Assembly: GCA_905160935.1 (NCBI GenBank)
Contig: CAJHZI010000561.1
Coordinates: 62,001-126,000 of the forward strand
Reading direction: 5' to 3'
Source of the DNA: Enchytraeus crypticus
Taxonomy: Eukaryota; Annelida; Clitellata; Enchytraeida; Enchytraeidae
Length of the DNA: 64,000 bases
Shown here: in pieces, positions 32,401 to 46,700 of the stretch
Numbering within the stretch: position 1 is the first letter of the stretch
Layout of the letters: the number at the start of each line of letters is the position of its first letter
Made by a program: the position numbers and the translations under genes
The notes under the pieces: model-generated
The model's database searches: none
What the model was told of the DNA's origin: nothing
Seen by the model: only the letters and a program-made list of their open reading frames with translations

Positions 32401-34607
32401 ATTAAGAACTGCAGGACATATTACTTCATCACCATCATATGACGTCACACTTACATCATATGACGTCCTACGTGCACCATATGACTTCATACATCATATA
32501 ACATAATACTTATATCATGCGACGCCATACTTACATCATACGACATCATTCCTATATTATAAAAAGCCATACTTACATTACATGACGTCATACTTACCTC
32601 AAATGACGTCATACTTGCATCATAATTATGACGTCATACTTACTGCTTGCAGAGTTCAGGAACACCGAAGCAGCCCACAGCAAACATGCCCACGTGGTCG
32701 GCGGGTCCTGATTGGTGGGGCGAGATGAAATCGGATAAACAATAGTACGGCTCATTCGACGACGAGTCCTTCTCCACCTAAAACATCCGATAGGCGATGT
32801 CGTAAGCTTTAATTTTGATTTAAATATCCTTTTTAGAACTACGATATCGTTTAGCTCCATTATTTTCAATATTTGTTAATAAAGAATATAATGCAGACAC
32901 ACATAAGGCCCATACTGATGTTTGAATAAGCTCCGTCCCTCGAATAGAGCATTTAAAAAATTATACTTATGAATGTACAGTACACATTGAGTTGATTGTC
33001 CATCAACGGGCTAAAAGTTAGCAGGTGAAACAATTATTTACGAATAAATAAGAAAGAACTAAATAAATAAGAAAATAATTGAGAAAATAGCCGTAGACTA
33101 AATAGCTGTTATCTGCACTGTTTTTTGTGTATAGCGTAGCCATTCATATAAAAACATTGTTTAGATACCGGTTATCTATAAGCCCACAGAGAGATGCCAC
33201 AATGTTACCACTCTCAACATTTACAAACACAGTAGATATATGTCTTTTAAGCCTATCTAAGCCTGAATCTTCTAAGCACATAGTTCTTATCACACTCATT
33301 AGAAATGTGCAGAAGATACCTGTTGTCTAAGCTCACATGGCATAGCAACATTGTTCCTATCACACTCATTAGAAATGTGCAGAAGATACCTGTTGTCTAA
33401 GCCCATATAGCGTGGCGACAGTGTTGCCACTCTCGTCCAACACCCGTATGTCATCCTGCTCGCTGTAGGCCTGCCAGAAACCAATCACCCCTCTACACCT
33501 GAGCGCCCCCTCACTCACGAGAGTGTTCAGCATTGACTGAGCCTCGTCGAACAACTTACGAGCTTCCGCGCCTTAACATACATCCATTTAGTAGATATTA
33601 TATTTAGATTTTCCCCCCAGATTTAAATGATAATTAATCCATCTAACTGAGGAAGGCAGTGGGAAACGACCTCAGAAGCCATACTTTTCAAAGCTATAGG
33701 CTACATAAGGTATGGATAAGGCACAGATTTTGTGAAGGGATTAACATGTTGATTTAAGGAGTGCTCTTATGGAGTGAGAAAACAGACTTTGAGTATGAAT
33801 ATGTACCTTGGACCTGCCACTTAGCAGTGCACTGAAGAAGACAGACAGATATTATATTATATTATAATTAGAAATTTATGAATGCCTCGTGGCACAGTGG
33901 TAGAGAGCTCATCTCTTAAATGATAGGTCAGGGGTTCGAGGCTGCGTAACGAGGTGGGTTTTTATCTTTCTAGGGGCGAATAAAAACCTTGCCGTGTATA
34001 CTTGGTGGTATCAGGCCGATAGACAGTCAACCTTAATGTTACATTTCTTATCTAGACCCCTCCGTGTCGATTCAGAATAGGAATCACCAGCATGCTAAAA
34101 TGATGTTTTTTATAACTTGATATTACAGTTAAATATTATAATTCCACGTAGATATTTTAATTTCATATTATAATTAGATATTATAAGCAGATATTCTACT
34201 TAAAAATTACAATTAGATATTATAATTGTATAATAATTGTCTAACAAATAGAACGGCTAGGAATTGCAAATACTTATAAGATGTATGAAACAGTCTATAT
34301 AGGGAGAGTAACCGGATGTTAGGCCTTGGCTATATTGTATTTTATTGCATTGCATTTGACATATTATATAGCATACAGTTTAAACAAAAAAATAAGAGGT
34401 TCTGATTGAACTGAAAATATCTTGGCAGAAAAAGACTCTTTTCATATGCAAAATTACAACAACAAATCCTAATCATCATCATTAATGCAAACATTAACTA
34501 ATAGGACGGACAAAAAGTAAGACAACACGTAAAAAACATTTTAAAAGCCAAACGTCCCTCTATCCTTTAAAAGATTCGATATATCTCCCAATACCCAATA
34601 ATAGAAT

Positions 34608-34679
<72 letters not shown>

Positions 34680-35335
34680 ATATAGATTACAGCATTTAAT
34701 AAAATTATTATACCATGAACTCATACGTTTTATATTTTCGTGGCATAAAAATCGAACTGAGAAGAGGTCGCTAAATATTAAATACCCTTTGACTGATACT
34801 ATGCGCGAAGTGATCATTGGAAAGACATTTTAAAGTAAAAGTAAACAAGCATTATAGTGAATTGATCAACGATGTTGATATCTATCACTTTTAATACCAC
34901 ATATTTAATCCGTTAGGCAATTTTTAGACCATTTTCCATATAACCAGTCCTGTGAATGTCCGACATTTTACTCTCATAAATAATACTATAATTTTAAATA
35001 ATACTATGCAGTATTCGTGATCTTAATGTTCCCTTAAATAGTTACTTCTAATTCTCTTTATAAAAGACTGAAATATAAAAGTGATTAATACATAACTTGA
35101 AATACTACTCCTCTTCACCAGCATTGATACCAATTTATTGTTCAACTATTGTAACCTACCGACTGTCTCGTCGTTGAATATTTTTGGGTAGCCTCTGTTG
35201 GGATATTTTCCTCTCAGCTGCCAGACGTCAAAGAAAGGCTTCCAGTCGATGTACGGAATCAGGCGAGACAGCTCGTAATCGTCAAAAACCTTCACACCGA
35301 GGAAAGTAGGTGCCGCTAGACACAACAAAAGCAAT

Positions 35336-35371
<36 letters not shown>

Positions 35372-38300
35372 CTGCGCGTCTGACTTCTTAAACGAATTAG
35401 GCAGGAGAACCAGTGCCATTACAGGCGACCAGCGTGAAAAAGCCTTTCTAGGGCAGCGCCTATCTATCGCACTCCAGCGTTTTAATGCTGTATGCATTCG
35501 TGGCACATTGGCGAATGCGGCCTCCCAGAGCGTAGAGGAACTATTTTAAATATTTTTTCATATTTCTTTTAATGAAATAAAGTCTTTCTTTTATCTTATA
35601 TTTTAGCCCAGGGCCTTATACAGCCCAGGGCAATTAAAAAATAAATAAAATAATAAGAATAATAAAAATAATAATCTGTTCGTGGCACATTGGCGAATGC
35701 GGCCTCCCAGAGCGTAGAGGAACTATTTTAAATATTTTTCATCTTTCTTTTAATTAAATAAAGTCTTTTTATCTTATATTTTAGCCCAGGGCCTTATACA
35801 GCCCAGGGCATTTACAAAATAATAATAATAATAACAATATCTAGCCGCTTGGGGGATGTCAAACGTACAGCATCGCGCTTGAAGTCGCTAGCCGCTCATG
35901 ATGCTTTGACAATCCTTCGCTTTTCATTAAGTGCACCTAAACTTATGCACATTCTGCGCTCTAGTCCGAGTTTCTCTAATCCGCGGCTTTTAGACTACGA
36001 CGAGGTTCTTAGGCTATGCTTGTGCGCCGTAATCAACGCAGATTTGTCTGATTTGCAGTGGCAGCAAGCCAGTCTACCGGTGAGCAAGGGTGGTCTTGGA
36101 ATTCGTCTTGTTTCCCATATCGCGCCTTCAGCCTTCTTGGCATCAGCGATGGGAACGAGGCAGTTGCAAGACGCCATCCTACATAAGTGCTCCCTTTCTG
36201 CGATAGATCCATTGACGTTGCGCTGTCAGTTTGGTCCAAAAGCCTCACATCTAGTGCTCCACCTTCTACCTCAGTCAGTAACCAGAAATCATGGGACCGT
36301 CCTATAGTGGATCGGATTTACAACAGTCTGTTAGAATCCCAATCCAATGCAGTAGACAGAGCACGACTCCTAGCTGTATCAACCAAAAGAAGCAGTGACT
36401 GGCTTCACGCTCTCCCTGTTGCTTCTTGTGGGCTTTTTTTTAGACAATGAGGCGATTCGAGTAGCCGTTAGTTTCCGTTTGGGGGCGAAAACTTGCGAGC
36501 CTCACATGTGCCCCTGCGGTCATGAAGTCGACGCTTTAGGTATCCACGGCCTCTCCTGCAAACGAAGCTCAGGTAGAATGTCTCGTCATCACAATTTAAA
36601 TGACTTAATATGGCGAGCACTTTCAAGAGCAGGCATCTCTTCCTCTAAGGAACCAAGTGGGTTGTCCAGATCAGACGGCAAGCGTCCGGACGGCATGACT
36701 TTAGTGCCCTGGTGCAACGGTAAATGTGCCGTATGGGACGTCACGGTCATTGACACTATGGCAAACTCCTACCTGAATACGACTTCAGTCACAGCCGGTG
36801 GAGCTGCTGTTCATGCCGCCTCTAGGAAGTTGGATAAATACCGAGATCTGTCCTCAGGATATGAAGTTGTTCCGGTTGCCATTGAAACCATGGGCCCGAT
36901 GAATCCCGAAGGAGTTGACTTTATCAATGGCATAGGCAGACTTATCACAGAGCAAACCGGCGATAAGCGAGAGACATCTTTTCTTTGGCAAAGGCTTTCC
37001 ATGACTTTGCAAAGATTTCATGCAGTCTGCTTCAACAATTCTTTTAAGCCGATTGATGACCTCGAGTAGCCGGGCGGCGATTCAGCACGTATTGCTTGAA
37101 TCGTTTTTATCAAACCCCAGGTTCTTTACACCGGGGTAAATTTTTTAATAACAATAATAATAATAAAGGTTTAAAGTCTGTTTCCTCATCCAAGGATGAT
37201 GTCAGGGACATCCCCACAGCACACATCACTACAGATCAATTCACCTAAACCAATCTGCAGAAAGTACGTCACAACAGCTACTTGTACTTAATCTATACAT
37301 TGTACCTACATTCTTCTTAGCGCATGTCGCACTCGCTCAATCATTGTTCTATCATCACTAAATAACAACAATTAGAGTGCTACAGTCATCAATGACAACA
37401 TCGAGCAAAAACTGTTGACTATGGTAATTACGAATTGCTGTTGAAACCAGTACGGCCGAGATTCTTCAAAATAGTTGCGGAATTCAGCCGACTGGTAGGT
37501 TCTATTCTGCTGACAATATTCATGTGTGTGAAATGAAATATTTCAGCCGAGTACGTCCTGATTTTTGTACGTTGAAACAATGCTCACGTGGAGTGGGTTA
37601 GGCGTTGACTGACCTGGGTTGTGAACCCAGGCCCCTCGCATCCGAGACGAGCACTCAAACCGTTACGCCATATCCTAACCTAAACTACATTGGTAACTGT
37701 CTTTTTTGATTTTGAGAGGAGGTCCTAATGATATTATTAAATCGTTTAATGTCACCATTATAGCGAATTAAATATTAGTATATCACAAATATATTAATTC
37801 GAATAAAAGTTTAAAATTACTTATACGTTTGAAGATTTAAAAATTCAAATGAAAGTTGACAATTACTTAATTAATATTTAATAGTATCCGGAGAGTAGAG
37901 TAGTAAGTATTACCGGGTGGTGGATCTAAGGACCAGTCAATCTTCAGCGCCTTAGACCTCGCTTCAGCCAACGTCAGGTATTTGCGATCCTGTGCAAGCA
38001 TCACATTAACAGTTAACAGTGCAAGCAACACATTAACAGTTAACAGTGCAAGCAACACATTAACAGTTAATAGTGCAAGCAACACATTAACAGTTAACAG
38101 TGCAAGCAACACATTAACAGTTAATAGTGCAAGCAACACATTAACAGTTAACAGTGCAAGCAACACATTAACAGTTAATAGTGCAAGCAACACATTAACA
38201 GTTAACAGTGCAAGCAACACACTAACATGTCTTAATTAGAATGTCTCAATAGCGTAGGGGTAACGTCATGAAGTTTTAAATTACAGAGCTTGAGGTGTAT

Positions 38301-39417
38301 TGAACTCTCGTGGGTTCGAATTCCAGCCGCGCTTAATTGAGAGTAAAATCTTGAACATTCACAGGATTGGTGGTTATATGGAACGGTTTAATCATGTGGT
38401 ATTAAAAGTGAGAGATATTAACATAGTTGATCATTTCACTGTAAAGCGCGTTTACTTTACTTTACTTTAACAGTTAACAGTGCAGGCATGACACAACCAA
38501 TGCAGGCATCCTCAACACCAACAAAACTTCAGAAAAGAAAACTTCATTCAAAACGATGAGAAACTTCAGAAATCGATAGTTTTTTATATTATTTTAAAAA
38601 GCGTGCTAACATGTTTTCTGAAAGTTGTACAAATGAGAAAATTATTAATTTGCTATATTATATTACTGGAATGAACAGGCGGCAGAGAAGTATTATTCAA
38701 CGCACACATTTACACATTTTATTTTAGAACACATGACAGATGTAAATATTCTCTCCCTAGCGTTCTGCTAGTGGCAGCTGCACATTTTCTTAGTTGCAGT
38801 CTTCTCGCGTGCACCATAAGATGCCCTTCATCGATCAAGAATTTAATCACATCACAAAAGGTTATGTCTTGTCTATACTTGAATGTAATCTACAGTTTAT
38901 ACGAATAATGGCTTCTGATTGGCGGTGGTGGTTTCCAGTTGCCTTTCTCAGCTCTTGCTTACTTAGTGGTCTCAACGACACGTACAGTTTACGGCTGCCT
39001 ATTCATCCACTGCCAGGACACAACACGGGAAATAATCAAATTATTCTTTTTTAGTATATATTTATCTTCAAATAAATACACAAAGGCCTAGGTTTAGGGA
39101 TTATAATTTCTCATGCTATTGCTGTTCTGAAGAGCAATCATTTCTTTTCAAAACGACGTAAAATACGTGATGATATGTTCTAAATTGACAAAGTTATTGA
39201 AATTTTAATGTATGCATTGCATTATAAGAATCATCGAATATGTCAGTTTAACTGGGGCACAAGAGAGCGCAGCTGCAGTAGCTGCGCTCTCTAAACGAAA
39301 TTTTTCTATGATAGGTAGAATTAGCTGCTGGTTAAATACTGTAAATTTCAACACAATCGGTCAACTCCTTACGAGTTCATTGTAAAAACAACGGGGGATA
39401 TCAGTTATAAAAAAACA

Positions 39418-39455
<38 letters not shown>

Positions 39456-39524
39456 ATAATATAACTGATATTACTTACTGACGTCCCTGACATCATCCTT
39501 GTATGAGGAAACGGACGTTAAACC

Positions 39525-39556
<32 letters not shown>

Positions 39557-39723
39557 TCAACGAGAACCGTCCATTATAGCGCTCGTATCTGTTCCAATAG
39601 CATAAAACAACATTATGTTATTACCTTAAGAGAATCATAATGTTCTTCTCTAATCTCCTGATAGTCTTCAACTATTACTTCTAGAAAATCTTCTTTTTTA
39701 GTCTGGTCCAGGAGCGATCCACA
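29462..39723 (-). CDS. MTR: MTR AdoMet-binding reactivation domain and C-terminus
   Basis: Exons 39723-39625, 37989-37914, 35315-35160, 33571-33390, 32777-32644, 31662-31596, 30910-30809, 30220-30020 and 29554-29462. Landmarks: [114 protein letters not shown]; terminal [19 protein letters not shown]. The [12 protein letters not shown] loop binds AdoMet for reductive remethylation after the cobalt is oxidised. The first of these exons partly bridges from the cobalamin domain. Confidence 0.95.
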
Positions 39724-40694
39724 CTGTAGTGCAAATAGTAATCAATCAAGTAACAGTCAGTCAATCAAATCAACTCATCAACTATAGTCAATCACTCAAA
39801 AATCCCAAAAATTCTGCCGTAAAAACTAATCAATCAAAAGACACAACTAGTAAAGTGTAATCAATAAATAAGTGTATTTGATAGGATAGAATCTCGCAGA
39901 AAGCTAGATATCACCCTGAAATTAATCCCAAAAAATAAACCAGCTCAATGGTCCAGAACACACTAGCGCAGACGCAGACATCTTCAGAAACAAAAAACTT
40001 ATCCTACATTTGTCTAGAATACAATGATCAAAAAATTCACTATCAAATTCTTTAAATATTAGCGGTCTCGTAACATAACAGATTTTTAACTGATTTATCA
40101 ATTAATGAGTTTATCGATTGATTCTTAGGTTTCGAGAAGCCAATAAATGATTATATAAGTCGGACAGACTCTCAATGCACGAAATTAATTAATCGAGCTA
40201 GACACATTTGAACTAAAAAATAGTAGCACCATATTAAAAATTTAACAATTTCATTGATACAACATGTTATCAGAATATATGATTTAAGTTTTAAGGGTGC
40301 AACTATTTAACAAGAAAACATTAAAACATGAGAAACTAAATAGCACATACAGCAATTTCTAAACAATTTAAAAGTATTCCTAATTTTCTTATCAAATCAG
40401 AAGCAATTATTAGAAAATAAAATATAGACACAGAAGATTCTTAAAAAATATTTACCAACGTCAGAAAGGGCATTCGGTTTGTGAGCGCCTAGGCTCCAGT
40501 AATTGCCACAAAATTTAAACGAATGGATAATGTCTATTCGTATCCCGACCCTGGTTAAACTGCGACTTCAGGGAACATGATGATGATGATGAGATTCTTA
40601 AAAAGTATATTGAATTTTATATTAATCCAGTAACTTATTTCTGTGCTCTGAAAATATATATTAAAATAATGTATGCACGGCCTATATAATTATA

Positions 40695-40749
<55 letters not shown>

Positions 40750-43700
40750 AAAATATATATTATATACTGTATATGTATACTAGTTACTTTCAAATAACTT
40801 ATAATCTAAGTGATCAAGACTATATTCTAGAAACATTTAAAAGTAATGAAACATGAATTACGCAAAGTGATAACGATAAAAGCAACTTTTTACCACAACG
40901 ACACTCTTTGAAGCATCGAGCACATGTATAGTGGGACCCTTGTATCTCGGAGCAATCTTAACCGCCGTGTGTGTCCTGTACATTTACGCAATAGAACTAT
41001 AAGTACACGGATATCACATGGAGTTTATTTGCAACTGGAAACGATATTCAATTTATAACTTAGAAATTCCTGTGTTGTTCCTGGGTTGCTGAAGAATAAA
41101 CCAACCGTGGACTTTATATGTCGTAAAAGGCGAAAGAGTACTAAGATCCATAAGATCCTAACCAATGTCAGCAAGAGCATTTGGTGGTGAGCGCCTAGGC
41201 TCCAGAAATTACTAGAAAACATTCAGTAACTTTTGGAAAATCTATTTGTAGCTCGATGCTATCTAAACTTGGATTCAAGATTAGCTAGGATCGAGGGAAG
41301 ATGATGATGATGATGAACTTCGAGATGAACAAAACTTGGCATTGAACCAGTGAAATTGACTTAACGTCTTTGCAATAATGCCATTAACTACTGCAATGTA
41401 CACGTATACTTTTGGTACAGAAATAACAGGCTATCCAACAGCCTATATTAATAAAGTTATCAATAAACAAGTTATGGCATTGGCGAGTAGTTTTATGCAA
41501 CACATTTAGATTTTTACATCAACAGCCAGTGGACAAACAACGATTGAAGGAGAATATAAAATTAAAACAATAGTAAACTATCAGAATACAGTAATCACTT
41601 CTTAAAGTGCATTACCTCTGAAGTTAATCTGACTTACAATCACGATAATGAAATTGACGTTAAATGAATTAAATAAATCCTAAACAAAATATTTATTAAT
41701 TGATAGAGAAGATTATCCTTGTCACCATTATCATCTTCATCATCATCATCATCATCATCATCCTCACCATCATCATCAATATCTTCGTCATCATTGCCAT
41801 ATTTCCTTGAATCCCAGTTTAACTAGGGTTGGGAAAAGACATTTTGCGCAATTCTGCAGCCTAGGCGCTCACAACCACACGCAATTTTTAATGTTGGTTT
41901 GGATCTAAATGCTTTTCGTCTTTTACGACAACACGTGCACGCCACGGTTGTACAACACAGATTAGAAAAAGTCATGAACTTTTTAATGAGAGATTCTGAG
42001 GTAACTTCAACCATCGTTGGTTCGAATCCCAGCCGCGCTGATCTGAGAATAAAATCTCGGACATTCATTGGATTGGTTATACGGAAAATGGATTAAATTG
42101 CCTAACGGATTAAACATATGGTGACACTGTTAAAAAGTGATAGATATCAACATAGTTGATCATTTCACTATAATGCGTGTTTACTTTTTCACTGTTTTTA
42201 GAACCTAATAATTTCTATGAGATGATCATATGAACGCACTTGGACGTAGTGGCGCCACCGATGAGTAGCGGCAGCTTCATGTGTAACCTCTCCATCTCCC
42301 TGGCAACGTGAATCATCTCGTCGAGAGAGGGCGTGATAAGGCCTGACAGGCCTATAAAATCTACACAATTAAATATCATAAAAATCTATAAAAATCTGTA
42401 CAATGAAACAAGACGACAGGCCTATAAAATCTGCACAAAGTAGCAAGACGACAGGCCTATAAAATTTGTACAACGAAACAAGATGTCATGTCTATAAAAT
42501 CTGTACAATGAAAACAAGACATCAGGCCTATAAAATCTGTACAAAGAAACAAAACGTCAGGCCTATAAAATCTGTACAATGAGACAAGACGTCAGGCCTA
42601 TAAAATCTGCAAAATGAAACAAGACGACAGGCCTATAAAATCTGCAAAATGAAACAAGACGACAGGCCTATGAAATCCACAGAATTAAACAAGACGACAG
42701 GCCTATAAAATCTACACTATGAAACAAGTAATTCCCAGTACAGCGAATCCGGGAGTGAAATCTCGGACATTCAACTTTTTGAGGATACACCAGTACACCT
42801 GACGTCTTGACGATAAGACCCTTGGGCAACAGACCTTGACGTTAAACCAACCTTTTCAAAAAACGAAATTAGGCTTCATAATAATCCTACATAATGCGCG
42901 TCACAAGATGCAAGTTTACACATTGACAGTTTATAAAATGCAAGGATTTAGCCTATTTATGTAGCGTGATATTACACAGCTATAAAACACACAAGTCCTA
43001 CACTAGTCGTTAAATGACGAACTGCTTTGACCCGATTGGAAACCTCGTTAAACCCTTAAGGTTTCCTAAGTAACACAAATCCTAATCCTCATTTAAACTC
43101 TAAGCCGAAACCGAAGGATGATATAGTACGGGACAGAGAAAAGTGGAGAAGGTTTGTTCGTATCCCGACCCTAGTTTAACTGAGAATAAAGGGAGGAGGA
43201 TGAGGATGATGATGATATAACAACAAAAACTAGAGTAGTAGCAGACAGATCACCTGCTTTTTCTTGAACAGCTGTTTGTAATATCTTATCACACGGTGTC
43301 ATAACTCCGAGGTCAATGACTCTACAAATAAACATAAAACGACAACGTATAAGAATAGTTAGTGATTTCGTTAAAAATTGACATAACCGATCTTCAAGCA
43401 GCAAACAGAATGACTAAATAGATAGTGACTAAATTGAAGAGTTTTGGGCTAACAGTCTGATGAGCTCAATGTGAGGTGGATTTTCAATTACTGTTGAGAG
43501 AATATCTAGCTTAGTGTGCGGGAGAGAAGAACAAATGCAATTGATCTGACGATGTGGAGTAGGCACTTCACATAATACGGGCATCATTAGAAAGTTGCCG
43601 TTAATACCAACAAAACACAGAGCAGTACAACAAAAAGGGCAAAAGTTTAGAAATAAGGAATGTCAGTGACGGGGCAAGCACTTAGCTTGAACCCTGCACC

Positions 43701-46700
43701 TACTGGTCCGTAGTCGGACATCGTATCGAAATGCTATCGGCTCAGGCAACCAAACAATGTTCACTGATAATAAAGCATGGGATATCAACAATCGACAATC
43801 CAACAATGTTTGTTGATAACGAAGCCTCGAATAATATTAATGATAATAATAATAATAATAATAAAGGTTTAACGTCCGTTTCCTCATCCAGGGATTATGT
43901 CAGGGACGACCCCACAGCACACCACATCACTACAGATCAATTCACCCAGACCAATCTGCAAAAGAAATGTGCTGAGGAGAAGTAAGGCCCTAAACGAAAG
44001 CCAGTCCGGTGATCAAAAACGGTGATCAAAAATGAATATCAACAAAAAAAGCTGGTAAAGCTAAGGCTAACGTCAGTTTCCTCACTTGAAAGCGATGCCA
44101 GTGACAAACCTGTAATTGTTGCACCCGAGAACAACACCAACAATGTTCTTCCCGATGTCATGAACGTCCCCTTTAACCGTCGCCAGCACTATTGTACCGA
44201 CGAAAGCGTCGTTCTATAGAAACAATACAGGAGTCTTGAACAATGTTGTATCATAATTATCTTAAAAACGTCATTAAGATTAGTTTGCCTAAATCTATAT
44301 CAACACTGACTAGATTCCGTTCTACGATAGAAAATAAATAACATACACAACAAATATAGTCTCTCTGATAACTTGATATGTTTTGCAATCTTTAACATGG
44401 TACTTCAAAACAAGGTACAAATTACACATTATATCAATCAATCAATCAATCAATTAATCAATAAGAAGTTAACGTCTGGTTCCTCGCCATAAGGCAATGT
44501 CAGGGACGTCAAACCATATATATAACAAACCGTAAGGCAAAACACAAAAATGCTAAAAAAAATTTACATAAAATTTATTTTGTTTAAATTTTGGACGAAT
44601 TCGGTTTAAATTTTTTTTACAAAACATTAGTAATCAGTGGCGTAGCCACGATTTAATATTGGAGGGGGCCTTCTAATAAAGTCGAACTTAACGATTAAAT
44701 TTATAATAACTTTACCAGTTCTTTAATTCCGGTAATCTTGAGATTTTCTTCCCTCTCTTTCTCCATGAAAGGAATCAGATAACCCACTGCCTTCTTCATT
44801 ACTCTCGCTGACTTGATGACTTGAGGTAAGAACATCTTGCCCGAGCCAAACAAATCTCCAACCACTGACATACCCTATAACACACGAGCAATGAACACAT
44901 TCACATTAACACGCATTACAATTACTTTATACAGACGAGAAAGTAGAGTTCAAAACCCGCCCGTCACTGTCTAAGTGGACGCTGATCTCAGCTGTAGTCC
45001 ATTTTTGCTATCAATACCGACCACTTCCGTGCAATAATTCTATATTTAATTTTTTTAAATTTACTTTAAATTTAATTTAGGTAATTTTACTTCTTTGCAA
45101 AGGAGTGCCAATTAAAAGGTATTCAGTTACGGTTAGCACAAAACCAGGAATAACCCTTGTCTAGAATGGATGAGAGATGAGCCAATTTCTGATCGGAATC
45201 ATGATTAGAAAAGGAAATATGTAGTTGTGTGTCGTCTGCATAGAAATGAAAATTTATGGATGACTGAGCAAGCAGATAGCTAAGAGGAGTGATATATAAA
45301 GAGAAGAGCAATGAATGGACCTAACACTGAACCTTGAGGAACACCGCGTAGGAGGGGTAGTTCAGAAGAGCGATTTTGACCAATAACAACTGATTGGGTG
45401 CGACATGAGAGATATGATGTGAGAAGGGAAAAAGCAGAATCAGATATGCCAAAACAAGATTTAAGCCTATTTATTAGGATACCATGGTCAATTGTATCAA
45501 AGGCAGCAGAGAGATCTAGAATAACCAAGGCAGAAACCTGTCTACTACTCATGGCCAAGCTAAGATCATTATGTATACGAAGAAGAGCGGTTTCAGTAGA
45601 GCGTAGTCTTCTATAGGCAGATTGATAATTAGAGAGAGAAGGGAAAGAATCAAGATGAGTGCATAAACGGGTATAAATTACCTTTTCAAGAAGTTTAGAG
45701 ATGAAGTTAAGATTGGAAATAGGACGGTAACTGGAAAGATCATCTTTTGGTAGAGAAGGCTTTTTTAGCAAAGGAGATACAACTGCTTGTTTGAAGGAGG
45801 TCGGGAAGATACCTTCTGAGAGTGAGAGGTTGATTAAGTAAGTAATAGGAGCAACTAAAACATCAATACAGGATTTCAGTAAGCGTGTAGGAATAACATC
45901 AAGGCAGCAAGATGAGTCGGTAGAGCGAAGTATAAAATTGCGTATTTCTTCCGGTTTAGCTGGTTCAAAACTAGAAAGTAGTGGTGGTTCAGGCATATTT
46001 ACAGAAATGGAGTTGTCGGTGTCAATGGAGTTGGAGGGTATAGAGCTACAGAGTTTGGCTATTTTGTCATCGAAAAAGTTGAGAAAAGAGGTAGCAAGAG
46101 AAGATGGTGAGGTGGTAGAGGGGAGTGACTTGGGAATGGTGTGATCAAGCAGAGAGTCAAGTGCTCCCCATAATTTCTTGGGACAATTTTGATTCTGCGA
46201 GATTAGATTTTGATAATACAAGCGTTTAACAGAACTAATCATTTTATTTAATAATTTTCTTTGCTCGAGGTACTTGGACTAAATGTCTGGATTTCTTAGT
46301 TCAGGTGGATTTTTCAGATCCTTCCTGAACTTAGTTTCGAGTTTTGAACGTTCAGATTTTTGTTTAAGGATTTGTTTAGAAATGAATGGTTTCCTAGGGT
46401 TTGAGCGGCAATGAATGGTCTTGAGAGTGGCATGTTTGTCTAATATGGAAGAAAGTACGGAGCTAAATTAAGCTGAATATTCGGAAACAGTTGAAGATGG
46501 ATTAAAATACAAAGAAGAGGACACAATATCAGCAGAGAAGGCATCAATGTTAATAGAAGAGAGTTTTCAATTAGTTTTAAGTGTTCTGGAAGGGTGTACA
46601 ATGATCAACATAGTTAAATGGTGTAAATGATCAACGTAGTTAATAATTTCACTATAATGAGCCTTTACTTTTACTTTTGCTGGCTTTATTATTATTATTA

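Noticed and set aside
33884-33955. tRNA gene
   Set aside because: Acceptor-stem halves pair and both promoter boxes are visible, but the anticodon arm does not form and a SINE-like body follows.
37867-38239. Frames of LLALLTVNV and NSASNTLTV repeats over the 27-bp array
   Set aside because: Period-of-nine-codons artefact. Only the 37989-37914 part is coding, as an MTR exon in the same minus frame.
38794-39054. 86-residue plus frame
   Set aside because: Lies wholly within a SINE-F copy and is not kept open in the other copies.
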